A stretch of 64,000 bases of DNA. Origin: Pyropia yezoensis. Lineage: Eukaryota; Rhodophyta; Bangiophyceae; Bangiales; Bangiaceae. Shown one piece after another: positions 1 to 11,300 of this stretch. How positions within the stretch are numbered: the first letter of the stretch is position 1; each line of letters starts with the position of its first letter. The notes under the pieces are model-generated. The model was not told the DNA's origin. It made no database searches and worked only from the letters and a program-made list of their open reading frames with translations. The translations under genes and the position numbers were made by a program. The stretch is taken from NCBI GenBank assembly GCA_009829735.1, contig CM020620.1:9927794-9991793 (forward strand), read 5' to 3'.

Positions 1-3000
1 GGGTGGAAACAGTGCGATCTGAGACTTTGTCGAGATTTCTGCCCACATCGAAGAGGGAACAGGCATGGCAGGATCCAGCTGCGACCTCTCCCAGTGCTCT
101 TGAGTGGATCGTGCCGAGATAGAGGGAAATCCGTCCAGATCGTGAGAGAAAACAACAGCTATGTGACCAACCAGCGTTCGGTACCAGATCCGCCGCGACT
201 GCAGCCAATCATCGCCTGATCAAAAGGACAGTCCCACTGCACGATATTGGTCCGCTGCGGGCTCCCACCACGCGGTTGGCTCATGGCCTTAATGTCACGC
301 TGTTGCTCTCGTCTCCATGAAGCAAAATTCGGGGAAGTGCAATACATACACTAAAAAAATCTTAACATTGGGCAGATAAATGGCTCAGTTGGGGAGATGG
401 CAGCCGACGTAGCCGCCGCCGTGCCGCCGAGCACAGCGCAGTGGGGATTAAAGAATGTCGATGCTTTTTCCAGGATCGGGTTGCCGGGGCTTGTTTTTCT
501 TGCACGATGATTGCCGAGCGCCTGCGTTCTGTCGGTTGTTCACTGAGACATCCCGCAGGAAATTGCTGATGACCGGCAAGAATCTCCCGCTTTTTTTTCG
601 TATCGTATTTTCAGCGGACCAATCGGAAGCAGGCTGTTTCCTCAGCGGCTCCCGAAGTGCTCACTCCCCTGACCGCCCCGGTGGACAGCACTGCCGCTGC
701 CGTCGGCGTGCGGCTGCTCGCTTCCGCTCATTAAAGAGCCCCTGCCGTCGTGTCGCTGTAGCCACACGACCCCCTCCCCGTCCTCCACCGGCGTTTGCGC
801 GCTGGCGTAGGGAGAAGGCGGCCACCACCTCGATGGTTTTCCCTTCCTGTATCGGCGTCTAGGGCGGGACCTCCATGGTTTTCCCCTCTTGTATCGGTGT
901 CTAGGGCGGGACCAGTAGTGACTCTACGACACCAGGGGCAAGTCGGCCACGTGCGAGGAGTGTCACAGTCAGAAAGAGTCGTATGTTGTTTTTCGCAGTC
1001 CCTGGTCGGCTTTCTCTTGGTGTGGAGATATGCGGCGTCGCCTACACTTGTCAGGTCGTTGCCGGATCCAGTGCCATGGATTCGCAGACGGTCACCACGT
1101 CGACAACTTGCTGTACGACGTCTGCTGCCTTTTATGTACAAGCTATGCGTGTACGAGGAGAAGTACTGTGTCCCTTTGTTCGTCACGTACCACAGCAGAG
1201 CCCAGCGAGCGACGCATCTTTTGGTTCGTTGCTCAAGATAATTCATTGTACTCCAAAGCCCCAAGAATAAGTTGCTAAATATTTATGGTTTTTTTCAACT
1301 CTTGAGCAGCGCTGTGAGAGGGCCTCACAAGTTTTGCGCAGGCCACTTGGCAACAAAAATCAAGAAAAGCGTGGACACCCTTTAAGCCCCACTGCGCAGG
1401 GGCGGCGACGGCAGGGCCACGGGCAGGGTTGTTCGGTCACAATTATCATACCAAAATTCCTGAGTAAGTTATCGCGAAAAGAAACGATCACGAGGCTGCG
1501 TGTACATAATATCAAACGGTCGACTACGTGTCCCTGGACCCGTGTGAGCCCTCCGTTGAGCCATCGTGCTCGACGGGAAAGACGCGTCGCTGCGAAGGTG
1601 AGGAGGTGCCTCTCAGCTACATGGTCGCCACAGATGTTGGCGTCCTTTCCACCGCCGACGTTGTCCCGCGCATCGAAGGCCACATCGGGGAACAGGCTGC
1701 ACTCCGCGCGAGGGCGGCGAGGCCCGACGCCGTGCGCGTGGCAACCTCCCTGAAGGCGATGCGCCCGTCATCGGCTGGGAAAAAGGGCGGTACGTTGGTG
1801 TGAATGTCGTGAGGGCGGTCGAGTCACCATCAAGCGGCTCATCCTCGTCACCACGGACAAGGTCAGCCATCTCCAGTGGGCCTGTGCTTCAGTTTTGAAA
1901 CACGTGTCATAAAACGTGGCGATAGTTATTATTTGATAATTTTGACCATTATCGCATAACTTTACTAACAGTCGATGGTTTCTTGAAATATAACAACCCG
2001 GGCCACGAGCGGGATGGGGAGGAGGAGCGACAGGGGGTGTACGTACATACAGTACGGTACAAACATATGTACAGCCGCCGCGATCACTCCGCCGCCGACG
2101 CCACGGCCACGGTGAAAGAACAGTTAGGGGCGGGACGGTGGGGGCCGCAGCCACCTGCCGCACGCGTCACGGGGAATGGAGATGGAGATGTGCCTGTCCC
2201 GTCATGGCCCACTGCAGTGGCAGCTGCTGTGGCGTTGGCTTGCGGGACGTTGGTGCGCCGCGCGGGATGGAGCAGTGTGCGGGAGGGAGGGAGGCGCGGG
2301 GCCGGCGGGGGCGGCGGGGCTGGCGGCTGTCGCCGCCCCCACAGCAGCAGCTGATCCCCCGGCGGCAGCGACGATCACAAGGGCGTTGGCCCGCGCACCC
2401 CCGTTTCTCGGGCGGCGCCTCCGTGCATGACCGCAGCGAGGCCACGGTCGTAGTAAGGAGCTACATATTTACATACACAGGTCGGGACGAGCACGCCGTA
2501 GGGAAAAAAGAGGGAACATCGCCTGCCACTGTTGGCGGGCTCCCGCCAGGTGGACGCGACGCGGTGCGCAGGCAGCCACGCGGCCGCGCACGGCCGCCAC
2601 GCCTTCCCCGCCCTCCCCCCCAGTGAGCGCGCGCGTCATTGCCATCGCCACCCCCTCGTGCCTCCCCCCGCGCGCTGGCAAGCCGAGAGAACAAAACTCA
2701 GTGGTCCCCATAAGCTCTTGACAGGACCCACCCCCCCATGCAAAGACCGGTAGCGCCCACCCCTCTTCCCCTCCCCCTCGCCAGCAAACCCCCCCCCTAT
2801 CCCGCAAACAAACGGCCAGAGCCCTCCTCACTCTGTGCCCCCACCGTGTCAGTGGGGGCGGGGGGGGGCGGCGGCGGGACCCCGCACGGCACGGTCCCAC
2901 GCGCCCCCCCTCCCCCCACCACTCCATCAAAGCGTGCATTCCACCCCCACCAATCCCCCACTGCCAACTGCACCCCACACCACTGCCTACTGCTGCTCCC

Positions 3001-3041
3001 ATCCTCCCCCCCACCTCAACCCCCGCCCTTCCTCAGCCTCC
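1..3041. other. Stretch without a supportable gene
   Basis: I see no gene I can defend here. Open frames on both strands are short, overlap each other and have no recognisable motif. The first 2 kb is of mixed composition. From about 2.1 kb the GC content rises, and C and G homopolymers appear near 2860-2880 and 3000-3040. The stretch may hold the 3' flank of the minus-strand gene that ends at 3042. No RNA gene was recognised. Confidence 0.5.
833..913. repeat. 42-bp tandem duplication
   Basis: Two head-to-tail copies begin ATGGTTTTCCC at 833 and 875. They share the core GTATCGGCGTCTAGGGCGGGAC with a few substitutions. This is a local duplication with no obvious function. Confidence 0.8.
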
Positions 3042-6000
3042 TCAGCGGCGCGAAAAGACGCGCCGCGCGCGAGCCAGGATGCGCGCCGTGCGGCGGCCGC
3101 GGCCGCCGCCCTCCCCCCGCCCAATTGAGTCGCTGAGAAAGTCGAGGAAGGCGTCGTTTGACAGCGCCGCGGCCGCGGCCGCCGTCGCCGCCTCTGCGGC
3201 CGGGTCAGAGACATCGCTGCCCGCGCCCCCCCCCCCGCCCCCCCCGCCCGCTGCCACCGCCGTTGCCGGCGTTGTGGCGGGCGGTGGCTGGCGGCGGCGG
3301 CGGACCATGGCGCTAACGACGGGGGTGGAGAGGGTCTTGCCATAGGTGGCCAGCGACAGCGCCCGCTCCGACGCCAGGATCCGGGTGCGGATGCCCGCAA
3401 AGCCCGTGCCGAGGGAGCCCCCGCTGGGGGGCTCCACCACCACGTCCCACCGGTCGTCGCCGCAGCCACCGCCGCCGCCGGCGCCACCACCATTGCCGCC
3501 AGCGACACTGTCAGCCGACGTGGCGGGGGAGGTGGAAGGGAAGGACCCCCAGGGGGCACAAGCTCCCGACGCCAACGCCGGCGCCTCTGGCAGCGTCACC
3601 ACCACGAGGGGAGGAGTAGGACGCGGAGGGGGGGGGCGGGGGGTAGCTGTGGCGGCGGCGGCGCCACCGCCACCGCCACCTATCCCACGGGTTCGCAGCG
3701 ACGGCGGTGGTGGGGGCACCCGCCCGAGCGACGCGGGCGTTTGAAGGGCGGGCGGCACCCGCGGGCGGCGGCGAACCCACCCCCCCGCCCCGCGGCGCGG
3801 GGCGGCTGCGCCGCCGCCACCGCCGCCGCTGCTACCACCACCGCCGAGGGGTGTTGCTGCCGCCGCCGCCGCTGCCGCCGCGGCCGCCACCCTGCGGCTG
3901 ACACGGCGGCGCAGGGGCGCCGACGGCGAGCAGAGCGGCCGCGCCAGCGGCGGCGGGTCTGCCACGCCACCGCCGCCGCGGCCGACGCCATAGGCGCACT
4001 CATCGAGCAGCCCCCCGGGCCGCTCCTCATCTTCCTCACGGATCAGGGAGACGCGGCCCTGCAGCAGGTCCGCGGCGCACCCATAGTGCCGCACCAGCTG
4101 CCGGCTGCTCACCGACCGGGACGACGCGAGCGCCGCCCGCCGCCGCCGCTCGCTGCACCGCCCACACCCGTCGGGGATGGTGGCGCCAGAGGGTTCGCAC
4201 CGGCACGCCGGCGACGCCGTCTCGTCCGAGCCCCCAGATGACGTGCACGGCGACCCGCCGCCGCCGCTACCAATCGCCGGGCCAGATGCGGGGCGTCCAT
4301 TTTGCACGAGTGTTGGCGCCCAACCGCCACCGCCGACGCCGCCAGCGCCGGCGCCTTCACCATACGCGGCGGCCGCCGCGAGTGGTGACGGGGGCCACCC
4401 CGCCGCGCTACGGTGGCGGGTGCCCAGCGCGAGCGCCGGTGAAGACAACGAGTCCTGGCTGGTCGACCGGTAGATAAACACCTTTGGCCGAGGTAGCCGC
4501 CCCGGCACCGGGCCGGCGCCACCACCACCTCCACCGCCACCACCGCCGCCGCCGCCACGCACACTGCCGCCGGCTCCACCGACGTCAGCACGGCGCGGGG
4601 ACACTGCTGTGGCCGGCGGCGGCAGTGGCAGCAGCGGCAGCAAGTCACCACCCGCCAGCACTGTAGTCGTTGAAGCCTGCGGGGTGGCGCTGTCGGTGGG
4701 GGACGGCGGCGCCTCCCGTCGGTCCCATCCGTGCCCCCGCCTCGCCCCCTCCACCGCCGCCTGCGCCATATGCTTGACAGCCTGCATCGACCGGCGATCG
4801 CCTGCCGCCGCGCCGACGCTGCCACTGCCATCGCCTCTTTCACTGCCACCCCCACCGCCACCGCCGCCACCACGACCGCCGCTGGCCGACCGTCGTGGCG
4901 CACAGTACCGAGACGGAGACGGGGGGCAGGCGGGCCAGTCCCCGTGGGAGGACATCCCCCCGTCAGAGTCGTCCGAAGAGGTGGCCGCGGCGGCTGCCGC
5001 TGCCGCCGCCGCCGCACGGCGGCCGCCGCGGGCGGGCGGCCGCCTCGACCGCGGGCGGGCGGCCCGCGGCGGCGGCGGCGACGGCGGCCTGGTGGCGGCG
5101 TCGGCCGACATTGCCCACCCCCACACGCCGGCCGAGGCCCCCTCCTCCCCGCCGTCGCCGCCGCCACCACCGCCACCACCACAACGGTCACTGGCGGGCT
5201 CTGCGCCGAGCGACACGGGCGGCAACAGCGTCGACGCGTCCGACTCGGAGCAGCTGCCGTCCACCCCCCCGCCCGCCACCGACGACCAGTCACTCAGGAA
5301 CTCGTCGCTGCCGCTGCTGGCGCCGCTGGCCGTGTGGAGGAGGTAGGCGCTGTCAAAGGTGGCCCACGACGCCGCCGCCGACGTGGCTGCCGACGAGGAC
5401 GCTGCCGACAGAGACGCAGACGACGACGCCGCGCTGCCCGACGACCGCGACGGCGGGGTGGGGGGGATCACCCGCCGGGGGGCGTCGTCCCCCCCCCTGC
5501 CAGACACGCTCAGCGGGAGCGGCCGCAGAAGGGAGGGGGTGGCGGTGGTGGTGGTGGTGGTGGCGTCGGCCGCGGCGGCATCGCCCCCCCCAACCCCACT
5601 CCATGGGCGCGGGGTGGGTGTGCCACGGGCGCGGAGGTAGATGCCCCCGCCCACCGCCGCCTCGCCGTCTGTAGCGGCGGGTGCGACACCAGCGGCGGGG
5701 GCCCCGTCGCCCCCGCTCGACGGCCACACCAATGGGGTCACGCGGAAGCGCCGCGGGCGGGCCCCACCCCCCCCCCCGACTCCGCCGTCGCCGCCACAGA
5801 CGCGGTGGCCGTGGCGGCAGGGGACGCCGAGCCCAGTAGCGGCGGCGGCGGCGGCGACGCCCCCGCCGACGATGAAGTGGTGAGGGAGGAGCCGCTCGGC
5901 GGGTAGGCGCCGCGACCGGGGCCGGCCGACTCGCCCGCCGACGGGAGGGACGCGGCGGCCAGCGATGTCCAGCCACGCGAGGCGGCGGCGGTTGGTGCCC

Positions 6001-6793
6001 AGCCGCGGAAAGAGGCGGCACCGCCGCTGCCGCCACCGCCGCCGCCACTGCCGCCACCAACGCCGCCGCCAAAGACCGGCACGTGGGCGCCCCCCGCCAC
6101 ACCCGCAGCGGCGGCAGCAGCGGTAGGGGCGGTGCACGGGAGGACGCCCTTGGAGCCAAACCAGGCAATGGACGATGAGGAGGCCGACGACGAGCCGGGC
6201 GACGGCGGCGCCATCCCCAGGGGTGACAGCTTGCCGGCAGAGAAGGGGGCGGCAAAACCGCCGGCCGCAGCGGGCGCCGCGGCCGCCGCCGCGGCCGCCG
6301 CGGCCGCCGCCGCCGTGTGCGGCGTACGGTGGGGGGCGGGCACCACCGGCGGTGGCCACATGGTGGGCGGTGGGTGGGTGGGTAGGCGGGTGGGTGGCGG
6401 CACCTTGGGGGAGGACGCCCGCGGCGGCGGTCCCACTCGCCGGTGCCGAGGGCGGTGGGGGCAGCAGAAGCGCACGGGCGGGCGGGGGTGGGCGGGTGGC
6501 GTTGCCCGGGGGGGGGGAGGGGGCAGCGACCGAGGCCGCGATGCGACCGCGGCGCGGCGTGGGTGGGGGGTGGGGTTGGGGTGGGCGGCCGGGCGTTGAC
6601 ACCGCGGGGGTCGTTTGGCGGGCGGTGTGATCGCGGCTCCCAGCGTGGCGGCGACAGAGGCAACGGTGGGCGGGTGCTGCGCACCGCGGGAGGGTGGCGG
6701 TGGGGGGGGGTGGGTGGGGGTGGGGGTGGGGGTGGGGGTGGGGGTAGGGGTGGTGCGCGTTGATGACCCACACGCTCCCAAGCCCGCGTCCAA
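3042..6793 (-). CDS. Large low-complexity Ala/Gly/Pro/Ser-rich protein, frame-broken
   Basis: I do not recognise this protein. The C-terminal roughly 900 codons (stop at 3042) form one open frame with islands of ordinary protein sequence between Gly, Ala and Pro runs. Examples are FIYRSTSQDSLSSPALALG, a Cys/Arg segment around GCGRCSERRRR, the stretch RILASERALSLATYGKTLS, and a C-terminal FLDFLSDSIGRGE. Upstream, equally protein-like sequence (AAPFSAGKLSPLGMAPPSP, SSIAWFGSKGVLP) lies in a different minus frame up to about 6793. The frames switch at an 11-base C run at 5767-5777, so one indel there, real or an assembly error, would join them into about 1,250 residues. The start is uncertain; 6793 is only the first Met of the upstream frame, just before a TP-rich microsatellite. 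No TM segment or known domain is visible. It may be a disordered regulatory or scaffold protein. Confidence 0.5.
6700..6755 (+). repeat. (GGGGGT)n G-quadruplex-prone microsatellite
   Basis: Consecutive units of three to five G separated by single T or A lie at the 5' edge of the minus-strand gene. On the minus strand they read as Thr-Pro repeats. Four or more G-tracts with one-base loops are the classic requirement for a G-quadruplex. Length instability here could shift the reading frame or affect transcription. Confidence 0.8.
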
Positions 6794-8745
6794 CAGTGAC
6801 CGGCGTCACTGGCCGCTGCGCACCCCCCCCGCCCCCGCCGACGCCCACTGATATAGCCGCCCCACCCACACCCGCCGCCCCCCCTCCCCCCCACCTTGGC
6901 GCGGCACGCCCTCCCCGCCGGCACGTCAACCCCCCCCCCCCCCCCCCCCGCGTCGGGAAGCGTGCATTCTCCTTCTCCCACCGCCCCCGCCCCCCACCCC
7001 CACCCCCCCCACGCCAAGATCCACGCCGGCTGCCCACCCTCCCTGCCGGCCGCGTCGGCCCACCCGCCCTGCCGGCCGCGTCGGCCGTCCCCCCGCTGCG
7101 GGTGCCACCCCCCGCACACCCGTGCGCACGTGTCCGTGCCGTCACGGTGCGGGGGGGAGAGAGAAGGCGGGGGGGGGGGAAGGGGGAAGGGGGAAGGGGA
7201 AGGGGGGGGGGGGCGACGGCCGCGGCATCCACAGCAGCGGCGCCAAACGCAAGGCCACTGCGTGGCCGTCGGCGCCGCTGGTCCCCCCCCCCCCCCCGCA
7301 CCCCTCCCCCCACCCACCGGCAGCGCCCGCGCCGACGTGGATGGCGCACCATCCCCATGGTAGATAGATACGCGCGGCGCCCGCCCAAGCCAGTGAGCTC
7401 GTAAAAGAGGGGTGGGGTGGGATGGGGTGGGGGAAGGAGGAGGGGGGACGAGGGGGGGGGAGGGAGCACTTGCAACTCACCCGGCCAACCCCACCCCTCC
7501 CCCCCAAAGACGTGCCACCGCATCGCCACGATCCCGGCCGTGGACACGGGGGGGCGGGGGGGGGGGCTGGGGAAGTGGGGGCGGTGACGAGCGAGGGGGT
7601 GTGGGTGAGAGTGGGTGTTGGGTGGGGGTATCCAGGTCCTTGGTGGGTGGGGGGTGGGTGGGGATTGGGAGGGGGGGGGCGGGGGGGTTTGGAACGGCTC
7701 GTGCTCTTCCCGTCCACACAACCCACGAGGGGTGTGATTTGAACGGTGGAGTAGAGCGCCCCGGGGCTTCCCGGGGGGGGGGGGGGGGGGGGGGCCGCTC
7801 GTCGTTGGTGCAGCCAGCCAGCCAGCCACCACTGCCACCACCGCCGCTTCGCGCTGCCGCTGGCCGCTGCTGCCGCGTCGCTGCCGCCGCGTCGGTCGCA
7901 TGACACAACGCGGTGGCCACCGCACCAGACAGCGGGGCGACGGTCGCCCCTTGCGCCCTGCGCCCGCGCCCCGCCTTTTTCCGTCGAGGGGACTAGGGAA
8001 GAGCAAAAAACAGGGGAAGAAGAAAAAACGTACGTCCAGTAGGTACCTACGTACAGCGCACGCGGGGCCACGCGAACGACCGCCGGGCTACCTGGTGAAT
8101 CGATTGTGGCACGCCGTGGCGCACGACGCCGGGTGGACGCGCGGGTGATGGGCAGGGGGGGGGGGGGGGGGGGGGGAAGAGTGCGCTCACGTGTCTTGGG
8201 CGCCACGTCGACCGGCTCGGCCGCCCCCTTCTCCTCCTCTCCCCTGTTATCTTTTTGCACTGGGAACGTCTCGAGGGTCGGGGCGCATCAAGCCACCTCC
8301 CCCGCCCCCCCCCCCCTCCGCCCCCCAAAAAAGCAGGCACCGGCCAAGCAATCGACTGGGCCGCCGGCGGCTGCGGTCGGCGGCGGCGTAGCGGCAGCGG
8401 CCAGCGGCCAGCGGCAGCGGCAGCGGCAGCGGCAGCGGAAGCGGCGGTGGCGGTGGCGGTGGCGGCGGGGAGGGGCCGCCGCACACCGCAAAAGATCCGT
8501 CGCCACGGTGTGACGGTTGAATCGAAGCGCGGGCCTCGTGGGCAGAAACGCACACTTGATGGGGCTGCGCTTGGCCGGGGGGGAAGATGGGGGGCGGGGG
8601 GTGGGGGGGGGGAGGGGGGGTTAGAGCGGTGCCGTTTTTAGGTCGCGCCGTCACTTATAGTGCAGATTTAGGAAAAGCACCTTCCCAGCGGTGGGGTTTT
8701 ACCGCGAGCGGCAACGCTAAAAGCTGGGATGGGTAGGCGGCTCGC
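6794..8745. other. GC-rich homopolymer desert
   Basis: No supportable gene. The stretch is dominated by C or G runs of 10-22 bases, for example around 6931-6948, 7190-7213, 7284-7297, 7773-7794 and 8155-8176. Long open frames exist on both strands only because stop codons are rare at this composition. It may contain the promoter and 5' leader of the minus-strand gene ending at 3042. Confidence 0.5.
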
Positions 8746-9005
8746 GCTATAATCGGTCATTATAGGGGACGCCCGTCAGCTTTGCGGCGCCCGTATAGGG
8801 GACACGGACCCCCTCCCAGGCCGCACTCCAGAGCTGCTGCCAGCCCCAGAGAGCCATCGAGGAGTTCAATTGCAATGCAAACCAGCAAGCTCGACAAATT
8901 CCCGTGGCTGCCTGTGTTGCGCACTGCACGCACCCAATCCACGGGCGGTGTTCGACGACTGCGAGTGTTCTCGTCCACTGTGCGCAGCATCTTGGTCCGT
9001 TGACC

Positions 9006-9090
9006 CGCCCCTGCCTCGATTGTTCCTCCCCCCCGCCCCTGCCTCGATTGTTCCTCCCCCCCGCCCCTGCCTCGATTGTTCCTCCCCCCC
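9006..9090. repeat. 28-bp minisatellite, three copies
   Basis: Three near-perfect copies of a unit containing CGCCCCTGCCTCGATTGTTC followed by a C run start at about 9007, 9035 and 9063. Because 28 is not a multiple of three, overlapping reading frames show a rotating peptide, which argues that this is not coding. The units are directly adjacent, so it is not a CRISPR array. Confidence 0.9.
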
Positions 9091-9589
9091 GTCCATGCAC
9101 CGAGCCGACGTGCCTGCGTCTGGCCCGCCGACGACGCATGCGCCGGGATAGCAAGATCGCAACCGCGGCCGCCACCGTCGCTGCGAGAGCAGCTCCCTCC
9201 ATGCCAGAAGATGAATCCGATGAAGAGGACCACGTTGCAGCGGGCGCAACAGTATCCATGGCAGCGAAGAGAGGTGTAACGGTGGAAGGGCGCGGGGGGC
9301 GGGGGGGGGGGGGGGGGGCGACGAGTGGGGCAGAGGCAGGTAACACGGAGGGTGACGACGAGGCTGGCGACGGCATGATTGCTGTTGGCTTCAGCAGAAT
9401 TGTTTGGAAGTGAACAAGTAGTTTATAACTTCCTCTCACCGCATGCTATAGGGTGACGGACCGCTGGGAGGGTCGGCTTCGCGGTCGCTCTTTAGTTTGG
9501 GGGAGGTCCACTCATCGTCCAGTACGTGTTTTTGCGGCTGCCCTAAAAGTGCGGTTGCGGTGACACCGCTGGGATTGCTCTTAAGAAGA

Positions 9590-9702
9590 CGAGAGAGGGA
9601 GACCGCCCACCGGCTTGTTGATCTCTTCTTCCAATTGGGGCTCCTGGTGCGACCGCGACTTTCTGAAGCCCTCTTTTTCTTGGCCATCATTTTCATGCAC
9701 AC
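9590..9702 (-). pseudogene. Scrap of a Myb/SANT-like transposon ORF
   Basis: Reading minus from the ATG near 9687 gives MAKKKRASESRGRTRSPNW. After PNW (9631-9639) the acidic helix expected in Myb/SANT-like domains appears only in another frame, as EEEINKPVGG at about 9605-9630. A basic start, then PNW, then E-E-x-x-x-L/P is how many transposon-encoded SANT-like domains begin. I infer a decayed fragment broken by a one-base indel. It is short, and the match is from memory of the motif, so confidence is low. Confidence 0.3.
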
Positions 9703-10162
9703 TTCCCAACGTCCCCATTTTTATTTTTAACGTCATGGCTCGTCGGGGGACCCGGAGAGCACTTTCCCCTGCAGAAGAGACTCGAAGGAGAGCGCTGTCC
9801 AATGGCGTGCTGCAACACGTCTGTCGGAAGAACCTGATGATTGGCTATGGCCACAACTGCTTTCGAAATGAACGCTGGTTGGTCAAAACACTCTTGTTTT
9901 TTCATCGGATCTCGCCGGTAGGCCCTTAATCTCAGGTCATCTCTGTCATGAACAGTCCGAAGCGCTCAGCCGGTGCTTGTTCTGCCCTCGAAGTGGTCAG
10001 AAATCCCGAGAGAACCCTCGATCACACTGTTCGTACAACAACGGACCCTCATACAGAGCAGTCATTGGCCAGAGAGGCAGCATCTGAGTCATATCAATAG
10101 TCAACCACAGTTTGCTCTTGCTCTTGTCCACATGGGACAAAATTGGGAGAACTGCAATACGA

Positions 10163-11300
10163 TTACGCAGGAGAAGACCAAGGGAAGGGGGGCGAAGAGG
10201 GGTAGCCATCAACTCGGAGATGAGGGCGCGCACGGGGCACGTAGCACCCGAACCAATCCCAGGCTGCCGCCGTCGGCGCCCAGGTGGCGTCGATGTAGTG
10301 GCGGCAGGCCGTCTTGACGACCGCGATGCCCATTAGCTGGATGATGAGGGCGTCGCTGAGCCCCATGGCGTGGGCCTCGGACGCCGCGCGGGCACGGGGG
10401 GAGTGGCCGGACCACGTGGTTCCCAACGGGGCGCGCACCCGGCAGCGCCGCAGCAAGTCCGGCATCCACACGTTGGCGATCTTGAGCGGCAGGGGTGCGA
10501 GCTGCCCAGGCGGGCCGAAGAGCCGCTCCGCAGCCGGCCGGCCGGCGGCGCGATGCGCCAACCAGTGCTCCCGCAGCAGCGGCAGCACGCGGTCCGTCAA
10601 GCCGCCGGGCGCGACCAGCACTGTGCAGGCGATGCGCTCCGCGTCCTTGAGCACCCCCATCAAAAGTCGGGGATCTGCACCTCCAGCCCTCGCGCCGTCG
10701 GGAAGATGTCGCACGCCCGCATATGAGAAGCCACCCCCGGGCGTTTGAACAGGGCGTAGGCCAACGCCACCCCAGCGATGACGTGGCGGAGGTCCAGCGG
10801 TGCGCCGGGCCAAAGAGAGAGGAAGGCGGACACGGCCTCAGCTGGCAAGGGGCCGCGCTTCAGCCGTAGGCCTCCGACGGCTGTCGTAAACTCGCGGCGG
10901 TAGCCCCGCATGGCGCTCTTGACTAGCGCGTCCCGCGTAGGGGAGGGGAAGCCGGCCAGCGCGGTCACCGTGGCGATGGGTGACAGGTACGTGCAAAGGG
11001 AGCCTGCGGCCACGGTGCCGCGGCCGCGCGTGACGCCAAGGTACCGCACATTGGTCTTGGGTGCCGCGGGCAGTGGGCACAGCGACGCCTCTCGACAGAA
11101 AGCCACGAAGCGCTCCCAGCCATTGATGTAGTTCCGTGCGGTGCGCGGCCGACAGGCCGCCTCCAGGAGCCAGCCGCCCTCGGCAGCTCCCAGACCGCTG
11201 CCCAGACGACAGGATAAGACGCCGTCGCATAGGAGCTGCCAGCGCTCTAGGCGCGGCATCGGGCTGCGGGCCTGTCGAACCGGAAGACGGCCACCCTCCA
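10163..11300 (-). pseudogene. DIRS tyrosine recombinase, frame-broken
   Basis: The N-terminal core-binding half reads RTARNYINGWERFVAFCREA and continues through PSPTRDALVKSAMRGYRREF to about 10660. After a frame shift the catalytic half follows: TTWSGHSPRARAASEAHAMG supplies the HxxR box, and CRHYIDATW, about 40 residues further on, supplies the nucleophilic Tyr. This is the layout of phage-type integrases found in DIRS, Ngaro and Crypton elements. The position downstream of RT/RNase H on the same strand fits DIRS or PAT. The first catalytic Arg was not assigned with confidence. Confidence 0.75.

Larger units (their letters stand above)
8746..10162. other. Mostly uninterpreted stretch upstream of the DIRS element 3' end
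   Basis: This holds a 28-bp minisatellite (9006-9090) and a SANT-like scrap (9590-9702), both listed separately. Near 8762 and 8797 the words TATAGGGGAC occur twice. The rest (9703-10162), of more ordinary composition, shows no recognised gene. It probably includes the 3' untranslated end of the minus-strand DIRS-like element. Confidence 0.4.

Noticed and set aside
4109-7317. Long frames 4109-5293 and 5353-7317 (minus) and 4731-5906 (plus) in the low-complexity gene region
   Set aside because: Arg- or Pro-rich shadows of the GC-rich gene in other frames; the protein-like islands lie only in the two frames reported.
9006-9090. CRISPR-like short repeats
   Set aside because: The 28-bp units are directly adjacent with no spacers, in eukaryotic-type DNA without cas genes.
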